Shown piece after piece: positions 47,266-57,928 of a DNA stretch of 64,000 bases (positions are counted from its first letter, which is position 1; the number at the start of each line of letters is the position of its first letter). The stretch spans positions 33,848,164 through 33,912,163 of the forward strand of contig JAGTTD010000011.1 of assembly GCA_018398585.1 (NCBI GenBank), given 5' to 3'. Below the pieces are notes generated by a model. The model did no database searches and was not told the DNA's origin. It saw nothing but the letters and a program-made list of their open reading frames with translations. This stretch comes from Simmondsia chinensis (taxonomy: Eukaryota > Streptophyta > Magnoliopsida > Caryophyllales > Simmondsiaceae). Position numbers and translations under genes: made by a program.

Positions 47266-47395
47266 GCAACAACAATTTCTTATAGTATTACAATAACTCA
47301 GTGTCTTAAAGAGACTCTCGTCAAAGTAGGCTTTAGAAAAAATAAGATGTATGCAATCTTATAAGTTTTTAACTGTGAAGAAGCTGTTTATAACG
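47266..47395 (-). mobile_element. Non-5S SINE, degenerate
   Basis: On +: ACAACAATTTC, CTCAGTGTCTTAAAGAGACTC, GTAGGCTTTAG, ATGTATGCAATCTTA and GAAGCTGTTTA follow the complemented body in order. Confidence 0.5.
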
Positions 47396-47514
47396 ACTGT
47401 ATTAATCTATCAATAATTTCCCTGCTCAAGTCAATTTAATTACATTAAATTTTATCCCAAAATAAAATAACTCCCCCCCACACCCAAGTCTAGCCAAAAT
47501 CATTGATTAATTTA

Positions 47515-47944
47515 GGATAAATTATAAAAAACTCTCCTAACTTGTGCTTTAATAATAAAAAACTCCCTTACTAATAAAATCACTCACTAAACTCCCTAAC
47601 TTTTGAAAATTTTTCACTTTATTCCCAAATAACTTTTTCTTGACCATTTTGTCCCTTAAAAAAAATTTATATTTTATCTTATAATATTTTTTTTTAAAAA
47701 TTTTAAAAATACTTTTAATCTTCTGAACTTATATAAAAATATAAAATATTTAATTTCTGTCTAGTAATATAAAACTCTTTTCTAAAAATAAAATTAAACA
47801 TTAAGGACAAAATGGTCAAAAATAAGTTGTATGGAGTTAAGTGATAAATTTTTAAAAGTGAGGGAGTTTTGTGAGTGCTTTTATTTGTGAGGGGGGTTTT
47901 CTATTTTTGAAGCAAAAGACATGAGAATTTTCTACAATTTACCC
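47515..47944. mobile_element. Mutator-type foldback MITE with perfect 9-bp TSD
   Basis: GGATAAATTATAAAAAACTC and complemented right end GGGTAAATTGTAGAAAATTC; the arms pair over well over 100 bp (CTAACTTTTGAAAATTTxTCACTT, TTGACCATTTTGTCC). ATTAATTTA flanks both sides (47506-47514 and 47945-47953), a perfect 9-bp TSD. Confidence 0.82.
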
Positions 47945-48073
47945 ATTAATTTATTTTGATACAAGTGATTCAGAAATATTCTCACATAAAATTCAAACTA
48001 CACACATTTATATAAGGAAAATTTCCATTTTCACTCCCCTTTATTGAATAAACAAATTTATAGTCTCTCTCTC

Positions 48074-48314
48074 ATTTATCAGGTACTAATACACCGAATC
48101 CCATTAGAACACCAAAGTTAAGCGTGCTTGGGCGAGAGTAGTACCAGGATAGGTGATTTGCTGAAAAGTTCTCGTGTTGCCAACCCCTATAAGGTTGGAG
48201 GTCCTTGGAAACAACCTCACAGCAGAGTTATACCCTGAAGGGGTAAGGCTGCATATATTCATTTTCCAGACCGTCCTTAGGTAGGAGCCCTTGAGGCACT
48301 AGTTTGCTGTTGTT
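48074..48314 (+). mobile_element. 5S rRNA-derived SINE, subtype B ((TTG)n tail)
   Basis: 5S head with ACTAATACACCGAATCCC, AAAGTTAAGCGTGCTTGGG and on to TTCTCGTGTTGCCAACC, longer at the 5S 3' side than subtype A, then TATAAGGTTGGAGGTCC, GGAAACAACCTC, AAGGCTGCATAT and GAGGCACTAG, ending in TTG repeats. GTCTCTCTCT occurs at 48063-48072 and 48315-48324 as a possible TSD, low complexity. Confidence 0.8.
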
Positions 48315-48693
48315 GTCTCTCTCTTGACTTGCCTTCTTCAAGTGTAAAAGTTTCAAAAAAAAATCTTATATCTGAAGGAAATGTTTTATAAATGTTACAC
48401 TTAAATAACAAAAGTACTTTTCAATACCCATATTCTTATTTTATAAGTATTAAATTTAAGATGTTGAATGATGTAAAAATTATTTGATATTGCTTAATTT
48501 GTTTAAAATATGAGTATTGAAAGATACTTTTGTCATTTTACTATGACATATAAATAAAAACTAATTTTCACTTGAACTCCGTCGACGAAAAATGACGTTA
48601 TCTCGCCGGAGAAGGATCCTTTTATGAAAATGACAAAAATATAAGACCTTTTTATGCTTTAAAAGATCAAATACTAAAATATAATATCATATA

Positions 48694-49074
48694 GGGTTAT
48701 TTACACTAAAGATCCCTGTACTTTGTCCATTGTGTCAATTTAGTCCTTATACTTTTGTGTCAATTTAGTCCCTGTATAATTCAAAATATGTCAATTCGGT
48801 CTTTAAAGGAAAATTTATGTTAAGTTTTTAATAAAAATTTTAATGGTTCGGCCACGAATTGGGTTAAATTGAATAAACGGATGAATTTATAATAATTTCT
48901 TTGTATCTAACATAATTTTATCATTCAAAATTACAATATTAACATAACTTAAATTCCATCAAAAGATTAAATTAACATATTTTGAATTGCTCAAAGACTA
49001 AATTAATATAATTAAAAGTATAAAAATTAAATTAATATAATAAATAAAGTACATAAATTTTTAGCATAAATAAC
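48694..49074. mobile_element. Foldback MITE upstream of the CCCH gene
   Basis: Left GGGTTATTTACACTAAAGAT and complemented right GTTATTTATGCTAAAAATTT; arms carry TGTCAATTTAGTCCxTxTA and its complement. No ORF. It ends about 350 bp before the CCCH start codon, within the likely promoter. Confidence 0.65.
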
Positions 49075-49164
49075 AATAACTTATACAATATGATGAAATT
49101 TCCCATATATTTTTTTTTACCATATTCCATATTTTCACTCCCGATATTTTAATAAACAAATTTA

Positions 49165-49427
49165 TTACAGTCTCTCTCTCTCTCTCTCTCTCTCTTCTAG
49201 TTGTGTTGTTGAAGTGTAAAAAGTTTCCAAAAATCTTCCCTCTAAAGCCCCCTAAACTCGCTGTCTCTTTGATTCCCCCACCTTTCTCTCTCCTCATTTT
49301 TTGTTCTTATTGATCGCGAATTTGTCCCCCACCCCCCTTTGCTTCCACTTGTTACTTTGTTGAATCAATTTCTACCCTTTTTTTTAAACTTTAATCCCTA
49401 ATTTTGTGTTTTGATTGTTGATTACTG
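49165..49427 (+). promoter_or_regulatory. Probable 5' UTR of the CCCH gene
   Basis: A (TC)n tract at 49170-49194 followed by pyrimidine-rich sequence and a 5'-leader-like stretch to the ATG at 49428. CT-rich tracts are common in plant leaders. The transcription start is not visible. Confidence 0.5.
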
Positions 49428-52400
49428 ATGCCTGATAATCAGCAGAATCATAGCAATGGCGTATCTGATCCGCCTAATGGAACTGTTGATCACATTGAAG
49501 GTACAGTGATGGTGTTCTTTGATCGTTGTTCATCTTTGATCTTCATATGATGAGTGATATTTTTGTTGGGGTTTTGATTTTTTATTCTGGGTACTTCATT
49601 TTTGGAAATTTTGTTGCAATGCGTGCGTAACATTGTCAGTATCTATGATTTTTCTGTACTCGGTGGTGAATTTTTGTGTATTTTTTATGGGTTTCTGTAT
49701 CTTTGATTGCTTGATTGTTCCCGGTAAGAAATTAATTATCCCAACAGTTTAAACTGATGAATAAAGACTTACGAATGATTCTATACTCTAACCTTCTTTA
49801 TGGGAATGCCTATTGGGTTTGATTATAGATATTGTATGGGCCCACTTTGTATTATATACAACAACAACAACAGTCCCAGTGCCTCTCACTTTGTATTATA
49901 TGTTGAAACTATATTAATATTTAGAATAGGGGCTTCAAATAACCTTTTGATCAATAGGAATCTTTACATGAAATAATTATCTCAGATGATTAAACTGATG
50001 GATAAAAATCTATGAATGGTTTTCTACTCTAATATTTATTATATACTTCTATCTGATCATTTGTATTTCTGGGTTGATGGGTATTGAGTGCTTTGATGTA
50101 ATGTGAAACCAAGTTTTCAAGTAGTGAGATGTTGCCTGATGATGACTTTATGGAACACTGTAGAGGGTATATGGAAGATGAAGATTGTGGACAATGATGG
50201 GCGCAAAGAGGGGGATTCGGGTCAATCAAACCCGTATCCGGATCGCCCAGGCGAGCCCGACTGCATATATTTTCTGAGGACTGGTATGTGCGGTTATGGT
50301 ATCAATTGTCGGTTCAATCATCCTGCTAATGCTGCTAAGGTAAATTTGCTTCTTTAAGTGTGTAGCGTAGAAGTTCATTTGCATTATTAATTTATTGCTT
50401 GCTATTTGCCTTATTGGTTTTCCTTGTTCTGCAAGCAAACAATAACAACCCAATGCCTCAAAAAGACTCTCGCCAATGCAGGGTTTGAGAGGGTGAGGTG
50501 TAAGCAATCTTACCGCTACAGGACGCTATATTGTAGAGAGGTTGTTTACAAAGTGCCCCTAACCTTAAAAAGAACCCTTCCTTGTTTCTGCATTTATTCA
50601 AATTTTGCCACCGGGCCAGTAACTTCATGGTGCTGGTATTTGAGGTTTGCATGTAAGTGGTATTCTTTGAAAACTAATTGACAATAAGTAGGGTAGTCTA
50701 CTAAGTTTATATGCTAATCTATTTTTTTTCACTACTTCAATATGAGACTTTGTCATTATACTAACTTCTGGTCCACTTAACACTTATGAGGGTCAGCTGC
50801 AATTTAAGATATTATTTGAAAGCTTTTGTTGTGTTTCGTCTATGCAGAGTGCTGTAAATAGAGGTGAGCTTCCACAAAGAGAAGGCCAACCTGATTGTGG
50901 GGTATGGGTTCTTTCTTTAGTAATTAATTATGTTGTTTTTATATTTGTGCCAGTGTGTGAATCCTTTTCCTCTTTCGGCAGGAAAATTTAATAATTCATA
51001 GTCAGGGTTTAAGCCTGTACTAGTCTTTTGTGTTAGCGAGCTTTTATGTTGTCCCCTATAGTTTGAAGTCATACTTGAATTCTAAATGGATGTTGTGTGA
51101 GAATGTTAGTGTTGTGGTTAGGCTACCTATTCCCCAGGTTAGAGGCCTTGAGTTCAAAGCACATTCACCCATCCCCTTGACAGCTGGTGTCATTGTTGAG
51201 CGAGAACTTGTATCCTCTTTATTACTGGGGGGAAAAAATGTTAATAACTGTAGAAGTATTGTTAGCTTATCAAGTTGAGTTTAGTATTCCCATACAGAAT
51301 TAATGACAAGTGCTGTGCCCTCCTTCCATAGGGTCACTTTTCTAATACTCTATTTTCCATTGCAAGAACAAACCAAGCTTCAATAGTAGACGCTTTTTCA
51401 TTCTTCTTGATGTATCTTGTTTTTGCTTTTACTTTTTGGGGTTGGAGGCTCTTTGGAGATAGTCTGTCTTTAGGGTAGCACTTTGAAAGGGTAAGGTTGT
51501 ATATATCTCATCCTTCTCAGACCCTGCTTTAGTGGGAGCCCTTTGAGGCATTGGGTCTGTTGTTGTTGATGTATCTCGTTTAGGAACAACATGTCATGAT
51601 AGATTCAACAACTCATGTGTAGCCTGTTGTGAAACTTGAATGGTGAGATGAATTGTTATCAATTTTCATCTCATGCTGGTTCTGGTGATGGCAAAAGGAA
51701 CATTTGCGGGCAAACCCGTTGCGCAATACCATATGATTGTGAACCACTAGGTAATGGAAAAAAATATTGGCAGAGTAGACTGCAAATGAATTTTCTAACA
51801 TCTTTATGCCATTTCTTATGGACACAATATCCAATCTTCTTTATACCAAGTACTGAAAAGGCTACCTTTGTTATCATTCACCATTAAAGAGTGAAGTTTG
51901 CATAATACGGCTGGATGTTGACTCACCTGCAGACGTATTGGCATAAAAGAAAGATTTCAGATTCGGTGTTTACCAGAGCAGTGTTGTGTTCTGGCCTTAA
52001 TATAAGTTTCTAACATCATATGTTGATGCTTTATTACTGTCATTAAATGGTGTTTGGACCCTAATGATCTGATACTCAGTTGGACGTGAATTCAGTTACT
52101 AAGCATAACTTCTGTTAACTAAAAGTAAGAATTTTCTATTCTACTTCTTTAATAATTTATATGTGGCTGATTGAGGTCATCTTTTTAGCAGATATTTTGT
52201 CTTTCGAAGAAATGTGATTGATTGACATCGAGTACTCTATTGGTCTCTAGTGTTCTTAAATTTGTTCAAATTGATCTCTTATCTTTTCTTTTGTTCAATA
52301 TGGGTTTATAGTGTTTTATGTTATAAAACAGCCTCTCTTCCACTCGGAAGGGGTAAGGCTGCGTACATCCACCCCCCTAGACCCTGCTTTTGCGGGAGCC

Positions 52401-55400
52401 CGTGAGGCACTGGGAATGTTGTTGTTGTTGTAGTGTTTTATGTTATAACTACATTGATCCTTTGTTTTTTTTTTTTTTTTTAACCTAATTTTTGTCACCA
52501 GGCGCAAGTCTAATGTTGTCGTAAAATAAAATGGATCACCAACAAAAGAAAGGATTGGGAACTAATTTGAGAAAAGTACAAACACTAGGGGCTATTTTGA
52601 AAAAAAGACAAGGGCTCAATTTGAAAAAAATTGAAACTAACAAATACCAATCGAGTAAATAATGCGATTGTCATCTGACTTGTTTGAAAGATCTTGGAGG
52701 TCATTGACTGTTTACTGATACAATTGTTTCCCTGGGGCTATGAATTTATGCATTATATATAGCTTATCGTATATACCAAAGAGAGCACCAACACGCCGTC
52801 ACCGGATCCCATTAGAACTCCGAAGTTAAGCGTGCTTGGGCGAGAGTAGTACCAGGATGGGTGACCTCCTAGGAAGTCCTCACCCTCAGGTTGGGGGCAC
52901 TGGGAAACAACCTCTCTTCAGGTTAACACCCTGAAGGGGGAAGGCTGCGTACATCCGCCCCCCCAGACCCTGCGTAGGCGGGAGCCCTTGAGGCACTGGG
53001 TATGTTCCTTTATGTTCCTATATAGCTTATCGTATATGTATTCTTTCCCTCTTTTACTTATCTTATTGAATGAAGCTAACTAGGAGAACCTTGCAGTATT
53101 ATTTAAAGACAGGGGCTTGCAAATATGGATCAACTTGTAAATATCACCATCCGCGCGACAGGCATGGTGCTGCCCAGGTCGTATTCAATGTTCTGGGTCT
53201 TCCTATGCGGCCGGTGCGTAATAATCCTTTTGAGTTGCTTGATCATTGTAGCCCTTTTGCCTATATTTTGCCCTTGATTTGTATGCCATTAATTTGACTC
53301 CAAACAAGGCTAGTCCTAAGATTTTTACGACTTAAAATAAGCTTTGATTAGTGAGCCCCTTTTTTTGGTTTAATAGGTGTCCATGTTAACTCAAGCACAC
53401 CTTGAATAATTCAGTTTATATTATAAAACCTACTAATGTGAGTCTTTTTCATCATATATATTTCATATTCATTTGTAATATATATTACGTCTCTAATTAT
53501 GAATGGTAATATTGGTAGAAACAAAACCATAATATAATTATTTTTCAAGGACCCTAACAGACTGCGGGCAGGTTGCTATTGACCGGTCCTAGCTTTGAAC
53601 CATTAGACTCTTTTTGGTAGGTAACTTTTATAATTAGAAGACTCTGACGCATTAGATTAACTGAGCTTCAAATACAATCTCAGGAAGAAAACTCCTGCCC
53701 TTATTATATGCGTACTTCAACATGCAAATTTGGAGCAGCATGCAAGTTTCACCATCCACAGCCTGCTTCAATGGATACCGCATTATCTGTGCCTGGGCCT
53801 GGCATGATTTCAACAGGTTCAATTTTGCTTTCCACTGGTCTGCCTTATCTTGGTGTATTTCCTGCATGGTTATTGACAAAAACATCTTATGATCTGACAG
53901 TGCCGAGTGTACATGGCCAGCAGAGTTACATGCACGTGCCTCTTGTTTACCCTTCGTTGCCTGGCCCTCTTGCTGCACAAGGATGGAGTACTTACATGGT
54001 AAGTATTTTATTTACTTAATCATATTCTGTTCTCAAGATGAGGGCATTTAAGTGAAAATATTGTTTGGATTGTTTGGTTTGTGCATATAGAGTTGTAAAT
54101 AAATCAAACATTAGATGATCTACCTGTGTTATTAAGGCTCATTTGTGTTTGTTTTGGGATAAGCTTAATTAGCCTAGTTCAAACAAGGAGTGATCGACTC
54201 ATTAATGTTCGTGAACAATTTGACCAAGGTTTTTTAAGAGTTTGATAGGAACTCGATAAAAGCTCGTCTGGTAGTAGCTCAAAAAATAATTCCACAATGG
54301 TTCAATAGTAATGCAAATATCTCAACTTGATAATGAGCTCAACTCAATTGCATGCTCGGTCCAATTATAAGCTCATCTCAGCTAGATTCAGCTCAATGAC
54401 GAGCTCAACTAGGCTAATATCTTATCCAATGAGTTTGAACTATGGTTCGAGAGCCAGATAAGATTTATCGAGCTCGAGTTCGAATGAGAGGGTACTCTCT
54501 AGCTCAACTTCATTTTTTTATTGATGTTCTTTTAAGAAGTTTGCGTGACTGATTTCCGCCTGATCATCTCATCTACGTTTTCTCGCTTATCGTATGAATT
54601 GTTTAAAGTCCTTTAACTAAAATGCCGATTCCATCGCCCCAAAACTCCATGGATGAAATACTGCTCTTAGTCATCATGAATCGACATTGTTGAAAATTTA
54701 ATTTTTCTGTTCATAATTGACATTATTGAAGAGCTGTACTGGGTTTGATTTCGATGGAATGCTGTTTTTAGTGTTCATGAATCTGCATGTTAATAGGTTT
54801 TGTTTATCACATGTTTTGTTAATGCGTTTTTTAGACTACTTTGCCTTTTTCCACTTGTGAGCTTCGGCTTTCTGATGTCGGCTTTGCTGGATACTGTCAA
54901 TTGTTGAATGAACACTAGAATTAGTCATATATCTTGCGCTCTTTTGACAATTATCGCCGTCCATGATGGTGAGTTGACTAATTATTTTGATTATTACGTG
55001 TATGAAATTTCTGCTTGCCTTATTTGTCTTATGCAAATCATGTTTTTCTTGCTATTCAGATAATGTGTTTGTAGGCCACCTTCTTTGTTTGCGTTCTAAC
55101 ATGTTCACAATATCTACATGCTATTGGGATGAGGATGATGAATTTTGTCGGCATTTACTTCTTCATAAGCGTACTCTCATACTTATGTTTATGTGTATCT
55201 GTGTTTTGTTGTTCAATAGATCGACATGCGTTTTCAGTTATGGCATGTAAGGAGAGTACTCCATATACTTGTATCGATTTCGTGCAAACACTCATGTAAC
55301 AGTGTGGTCTGTAATGAGGGTGATAAACTATGCTGAAAGTAAGTTTATATATACATATTTATTGGAATACGTGTTATATCAAAGCCTAAGTTTAGTGGAG

Positions 55401-57380
55401 TGCATAGTTACATTGACTTCATTTTTCCATGAAGTAACCATGCTAAGTTACTCGGATGTTTGCGCATCACTTAGACATTTCCAAGCAGATGAAGAAAAGG
55501 TACAAAAACCTTAGAAAATAGCAGAGTTTGACCCTTAGACACAGGCGTTACATAGGTCGAGCATTTTTCCTCGCATATATGATCATTTTTCCAATTTGTT
55601 AACCAGGAAAAATTGGACCATCTAACTCCATATGTGATGGGAACTAGTCTTGTGCACAACTCCAAGAATCAAGGTGGGCTAGCAGGCGGCTTGCACATTG
55701 ATCTCCCAGAGAGGCGGGATCAACCAGAATGCCGTTATTTCATGAACACCGGGAGCTGTAGATATGGTTCGGATTGCAAGTTCAATCATCCAAAGGAAAA
55801 GATGTTTCAGTTATCTATGAATGGATTAGGACCCCATGGGCTCCCTATAAGACCGGTAAGTTTTTCTCATCTTATTTGCTAAGAGTTTTGGGATTTTTGT
55901 ATCTATTGAAATACTAAGTGATGGTAAGATGTGTTAGCATATAAAACCATTAGTTGCCTTCAGGCATCAAGATAAGCTTTGGAACGGTTCTTTTCTTGAC
56001 ATTGTATTAGAGCGTTGTTTGTTGCTTGAGAGATAGTGAGTTCGAATCTCAGTAGACTCCACTCTCAATGTTAGTATAATTTCAGTAAAATATATGAGGT
56101 GGGTATGTGCAATATATATGCTTCAAGTCCAATGAAATTTGCGTAAGGGGGTATGTTAGAGTACAAAAGCATCTTTTGGAACGTTGGTTTCTTGACAAAG
56201 CGTGCACATTGGCCCTCTTATTGGCTTCCTCTCCTGTTATCAGCGACACCTTGGTCTAGTGATAAAATGCAATTAACTTTGAGGTCTTAGAACACAAGGT
56301 CCTAGGTTTAAATCCCCCTTTCTGGTTGCTCCACATAAAAGCTCCTCTAGGATGACTCTGTAAGCTTTTATCGGTGCCTAAAGACGAACATCTACGTTGA
56401 TCAGATTTCTATTTGCCTTTCCCCTTCCATCCCTTTGCCATCCTCTAGAAACGAAATTTAGTGCACGATACTCTTATCAGATTTCAATTTAGTCATTTTA
56501 CTTTTAACTGTATCAATTTAGTCATTGTACAATTCACTATCAATTTACTTTCAGTAAATGACATAATTTTCCTAGCCCCGATTATGTTAGATGCAAGTAC
56601 ATAATATAATCACCTGTTCACCCAATTTAAACTCCCTTTGACACGACCATTAAAAGTTCAGTCACCATCATCTATTTTATTCTAGAACTAAACTGACACG
56701 AAGTAAACTATACAAAGACTAAATGGATATAATTAAAAGTGTAAAAACTAAACTAATAACAAACCCAGTGCCACAAAGGCTCTCGCCTGAGTAGGGTCAC
56801 GGGGGGGGGGGGGGGGAGGGGGGGAGGTATGCAGCCTTATCTCATTCGAGTGCTACCCTAATGGGAGGCTGTGTCCACGAACCCCTAGCCTAATAACACA
56901 AAAAGCAAAATCTAACGCAGTGGACGAAGTACAAAATATACCATGTACCTTGAAAACATTAAACAGTCTAATTTCCCTTTGCTTCAGTTGAAACCTATTC
57001 AATTTCTTCAAACAAAACTTACTTAAGAGTTCAATTCTGTGATCAATCATATGCAGGGAGCAGCAATGTGTTTAAACTTCAGCTCCTATGGCATCTGCAA
57101 GTTTGGACCAACCTGCAAATTCGACCACTCGATTTCAGGCTACTTCCCTAATTATGGCTTCAGCGTTCCCTCGCTAACTACGATAGATCAATCGCGCTTT
57201 TCTTATCCAAGGGACTTCTACATTCCCAGCTCCTCGGATACTTCGCCCTTGAAGTCCTCCAAGATCACTGACTGGATTTCAAAGCCTGGTCATAATGTAG
57301 AAATCAATAAGAACCAGAGTTCTGATACAAAAGCGAATGGAGCCACGAGGGAAATCGGTGAAGATGATCAAAAGGGTTGA
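49428..57380 (+). CDS. Plant CCCH zinc-finger protein with five fingers, 7 exons
   Basis: Exons: 49428-49500, 50164-50339, 50848-50901, 53097-53213, 53684-53998, 55607-55855, 57057-57380. All have GT/AG borders, and the joined frame is 435 codons, closing with TGA at 57378. Five C-x8-C-x5-C-x3-H fingers start at Cys58, Cys100 (split by intron 3), Cys145, Cys287 and Cys333. A Ser/Pro/Gly-rich linker separates fingers 3 and 4. The start MPDN and the EEGIWKMKI segment before finger 1 match, as I remember it, the Arabidopsis group of five-finger CCCH proteins related to AtC3H3; fingers of this spacing bind RNA or single-stranded nucleic acid. A small extra exon in the 1.6-kb intron 5 is possible. 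Introns carry numerous SINEs, TRIMs and MITEs. No stop or frameshift seen, so it is likely functional. Confidence 0.88.
49737..50036 (-). mobile_element. TRIM (72-bp LTR family) in CCCH intron 1
   Basis: LTR-like sequence at 49737-49795 and 49983-50036 (minus): CAGTTTAAACTGATGxATAAA, TCTACTCTAA. The internal part matches the TRIM spacer (GGGTTTGATTATAGATATTG, GGGGCTTCAAATAACC). A 29-nt SINE is inserted in it. Confidence 0.6.
49858..49886 (-). mobile_element. 29-nt SINE remnant with perfect TSD
   Basis: CACTTTGTATTATAT flanks it perfectly (49843-49857 and 49887-49901). The insert is only (ACA)n tail complement plus CAGTCCCAGTGCCTCT. Confidence 0.88.
50444..50575 (-). mobile_element. Non-5S SINE in CCCH intron 2
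   Basis: On +: ACAATAACAACCCAATGCCTC, TCTCGCCAATGCAGGGTTTG, GTAAGCAATCTTACC, GAGAGGTTGTTTAC, complementing the shared body. TSD not clear. Confidence 0.65.
51423..51565 (+). mobile_element. Non-5S SINE in CCCH intron 3, with TSD
   Basis: TTGATGTATCTTGTT (51407-51421) and TTGATGTATCTCGTT (51566-51580), 14 of 15. Insert: GGGGTTGGAGGCTCTTTGG, GTCTTTAGGGTAGCAC, AAGGTTGTATATATC, GTGGGAGCCC, GAGGCATTGGG, TTG tail. Confidence 0.8.
52240..52670. mobile_element. Foldback MITE in CCCH intron 3 split by a SINE
   Basis: Left arm ATTGGTCTCTAGTGTTCTTAA, CAAATTGATCTCTTATC; right arm GGGCTCAATTTGAAAAAAATT and ACCAATCGAG. A truncated SINE interrupts it at 52327-52430. Confidence 0.6.
52327..52430 (+). mobile_element. 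Non-5S SINE, 5'-truncated, with TSD
   Basis: TAGTGTTTTATGTTATAA flanks it perfectly (52309-52326 and 52431-52448), an 18-bp TSD. Insert starts at AACAGCCTCTCTTCC and ends in (TTG)4. Confidence 0.88.
52775..53018 (+). mobile_element. 5S rRNA-derived SINE, subtype A, full length, youngest
   Basis: TATATAGCTTATCGTATAT flanks it perfectly (52756-52774 and 53019-53037), a 19-bp TSD. It begins ACCAAAGAGAGCACCAACACG, carries an almost unchanged 5S core (CCGGATCCCATTAGAACTCC through GGGTGACCTCCTAGGAAGTCC) including the A box, intermediate element and C box regions, then the body and GGCACTGGGTATGTTCC. The last 8 bases (TATGTTCC) are repeated before the TSD. It lies in intron 3 of the CCCH gene, about 80 bp upstream of exon 4. 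Confidence 0.92.
54170..54500. repeat. AGCTCA-rich interspersed repeat in CCCH intron 5
   Basis: GAGCTCAACTCAATTGCATGC, AAGCTCATCTCAGC, GAGCTCAACTAGGC and GAGCTCGAGTTCG recur; same family as 27100. Confidence 0.5.
55932..56201 (+). mobile_element. TRIM (72-bp LTR family) in CCCH intron 6
   Basis: LTRs at about 55932-56003 (TGTTAGCATATAAAACC...TTGACA) and 56152-56201 (TGTTAGAGTACAAAAGC...TTGACA). Primer-site-like TTGTATTAGAGCG follows the first; the internal part keeps GAGTTCGAATCTCA. Confidence 0.75.
56243..56400 (+). mobile_element. tRNA-like SINE in CCCH intron 6
   Basis: A-box-like TTGGTCTAGTGATAA and B-box-like GGTTTAAATCCCC about 55 bp apart, followed by CTGGTTGCTCCAC and GCTCCTCTAGGATGA. 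Not a tRNA gene; the stems are absent. Confidence 0.55.
56762..56889 (-). mobile_element. Non-5S SINE with expanded G tract
   Basis: CTAATAACA at 56753-56761 and 56890-56898 is a likely TSD. On +: CAGTGCCACAAAGGCTCTC, a G16 run (56801-56816) where other copies have a short G run, then GTATGCAGCC and GGAGGCTGTGTCC. Confidence 0.7.
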
Positions 57381-57551
57381 TTTTGCCTTTTTCCGATCCT
57401 TTCATGTCCTCCATTTTTGGCCGCTTGTTTATTCTAGTTCTTCTTCGTTCATGTGTAGTTCTCCAATTGTCACCTGCAGTTTTAGGACAAGATTATAGGT
57501 TTCCATTTCATTCTTGTGGGGATGAGGATGGATGATTAACTTTTTTGAGTG

Positions 57552-57557
57552 AATAAA
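57552..57557 (+). terminator. Poly(A) signal of the CCCH gene
   Basis: AATAAA, 172 bp after the stop codon, in a T-rich stretch: the best candidate near the gene's end. Confidence 0.5.
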
Positions 57558-57621
57558 ATGCAGGTGAAGCAAATGTCTCAGTTTTGTTTTCATCTTTTTA
57601 AACAACAAGAAGTTGATCAAA

Positions 57622-57765
57622 AAACAACAACAACAAAAAACCCAGTGCGTCAAAGAGGTTCCCGCTAAGACAGGGCCTGGGAAGGTTGAGATGTTTGCAG
57701 CCTCCCATAGTGTTACTATGTAGGGAGGTTGTTTTTGAGAGCTCTCAATTCTAAAAGGTTGTTTT
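57622..57765 (-). mobile_element. Non-5S SINE just after the CCCH gene
   Basis: On +: AACAACAACAACAAAAAACCC, AGTGCGTCAAAGAGG, GACAGGGCCTGGG, GGAGGTTGTTTTTGAG. It begins about 65 bp after the AATAAA, so it may lie in or next to the transcript end. Confidence 0.65.
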
Positions 57766-57928
57766 CTTTTTATTTTCAATTTATCATTTACAGAGGTTCC
57801 TGTATGGAGGGTATGCTAACTTTATGTATGTGAAATTATTAATCTTAAATTTGGTTTGTCAAATTATAAGCAAGGGCATTTTGTCTTACAAAGTCTTAAT
57901 TATAGCTTTGCTTCTATTTTAAGAGATA

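Noticed and set aside
54987..55514. Extra exons or small proteins in CCCH intron 5
   Set aside because: Open frames have no CCCH motif and no homologous position in the five-finger family; a tiny exon cannot be excluded.
56250..56330. A tRNA gene
   Set aside because: Only A/B-box similarity; no cloverleaf.
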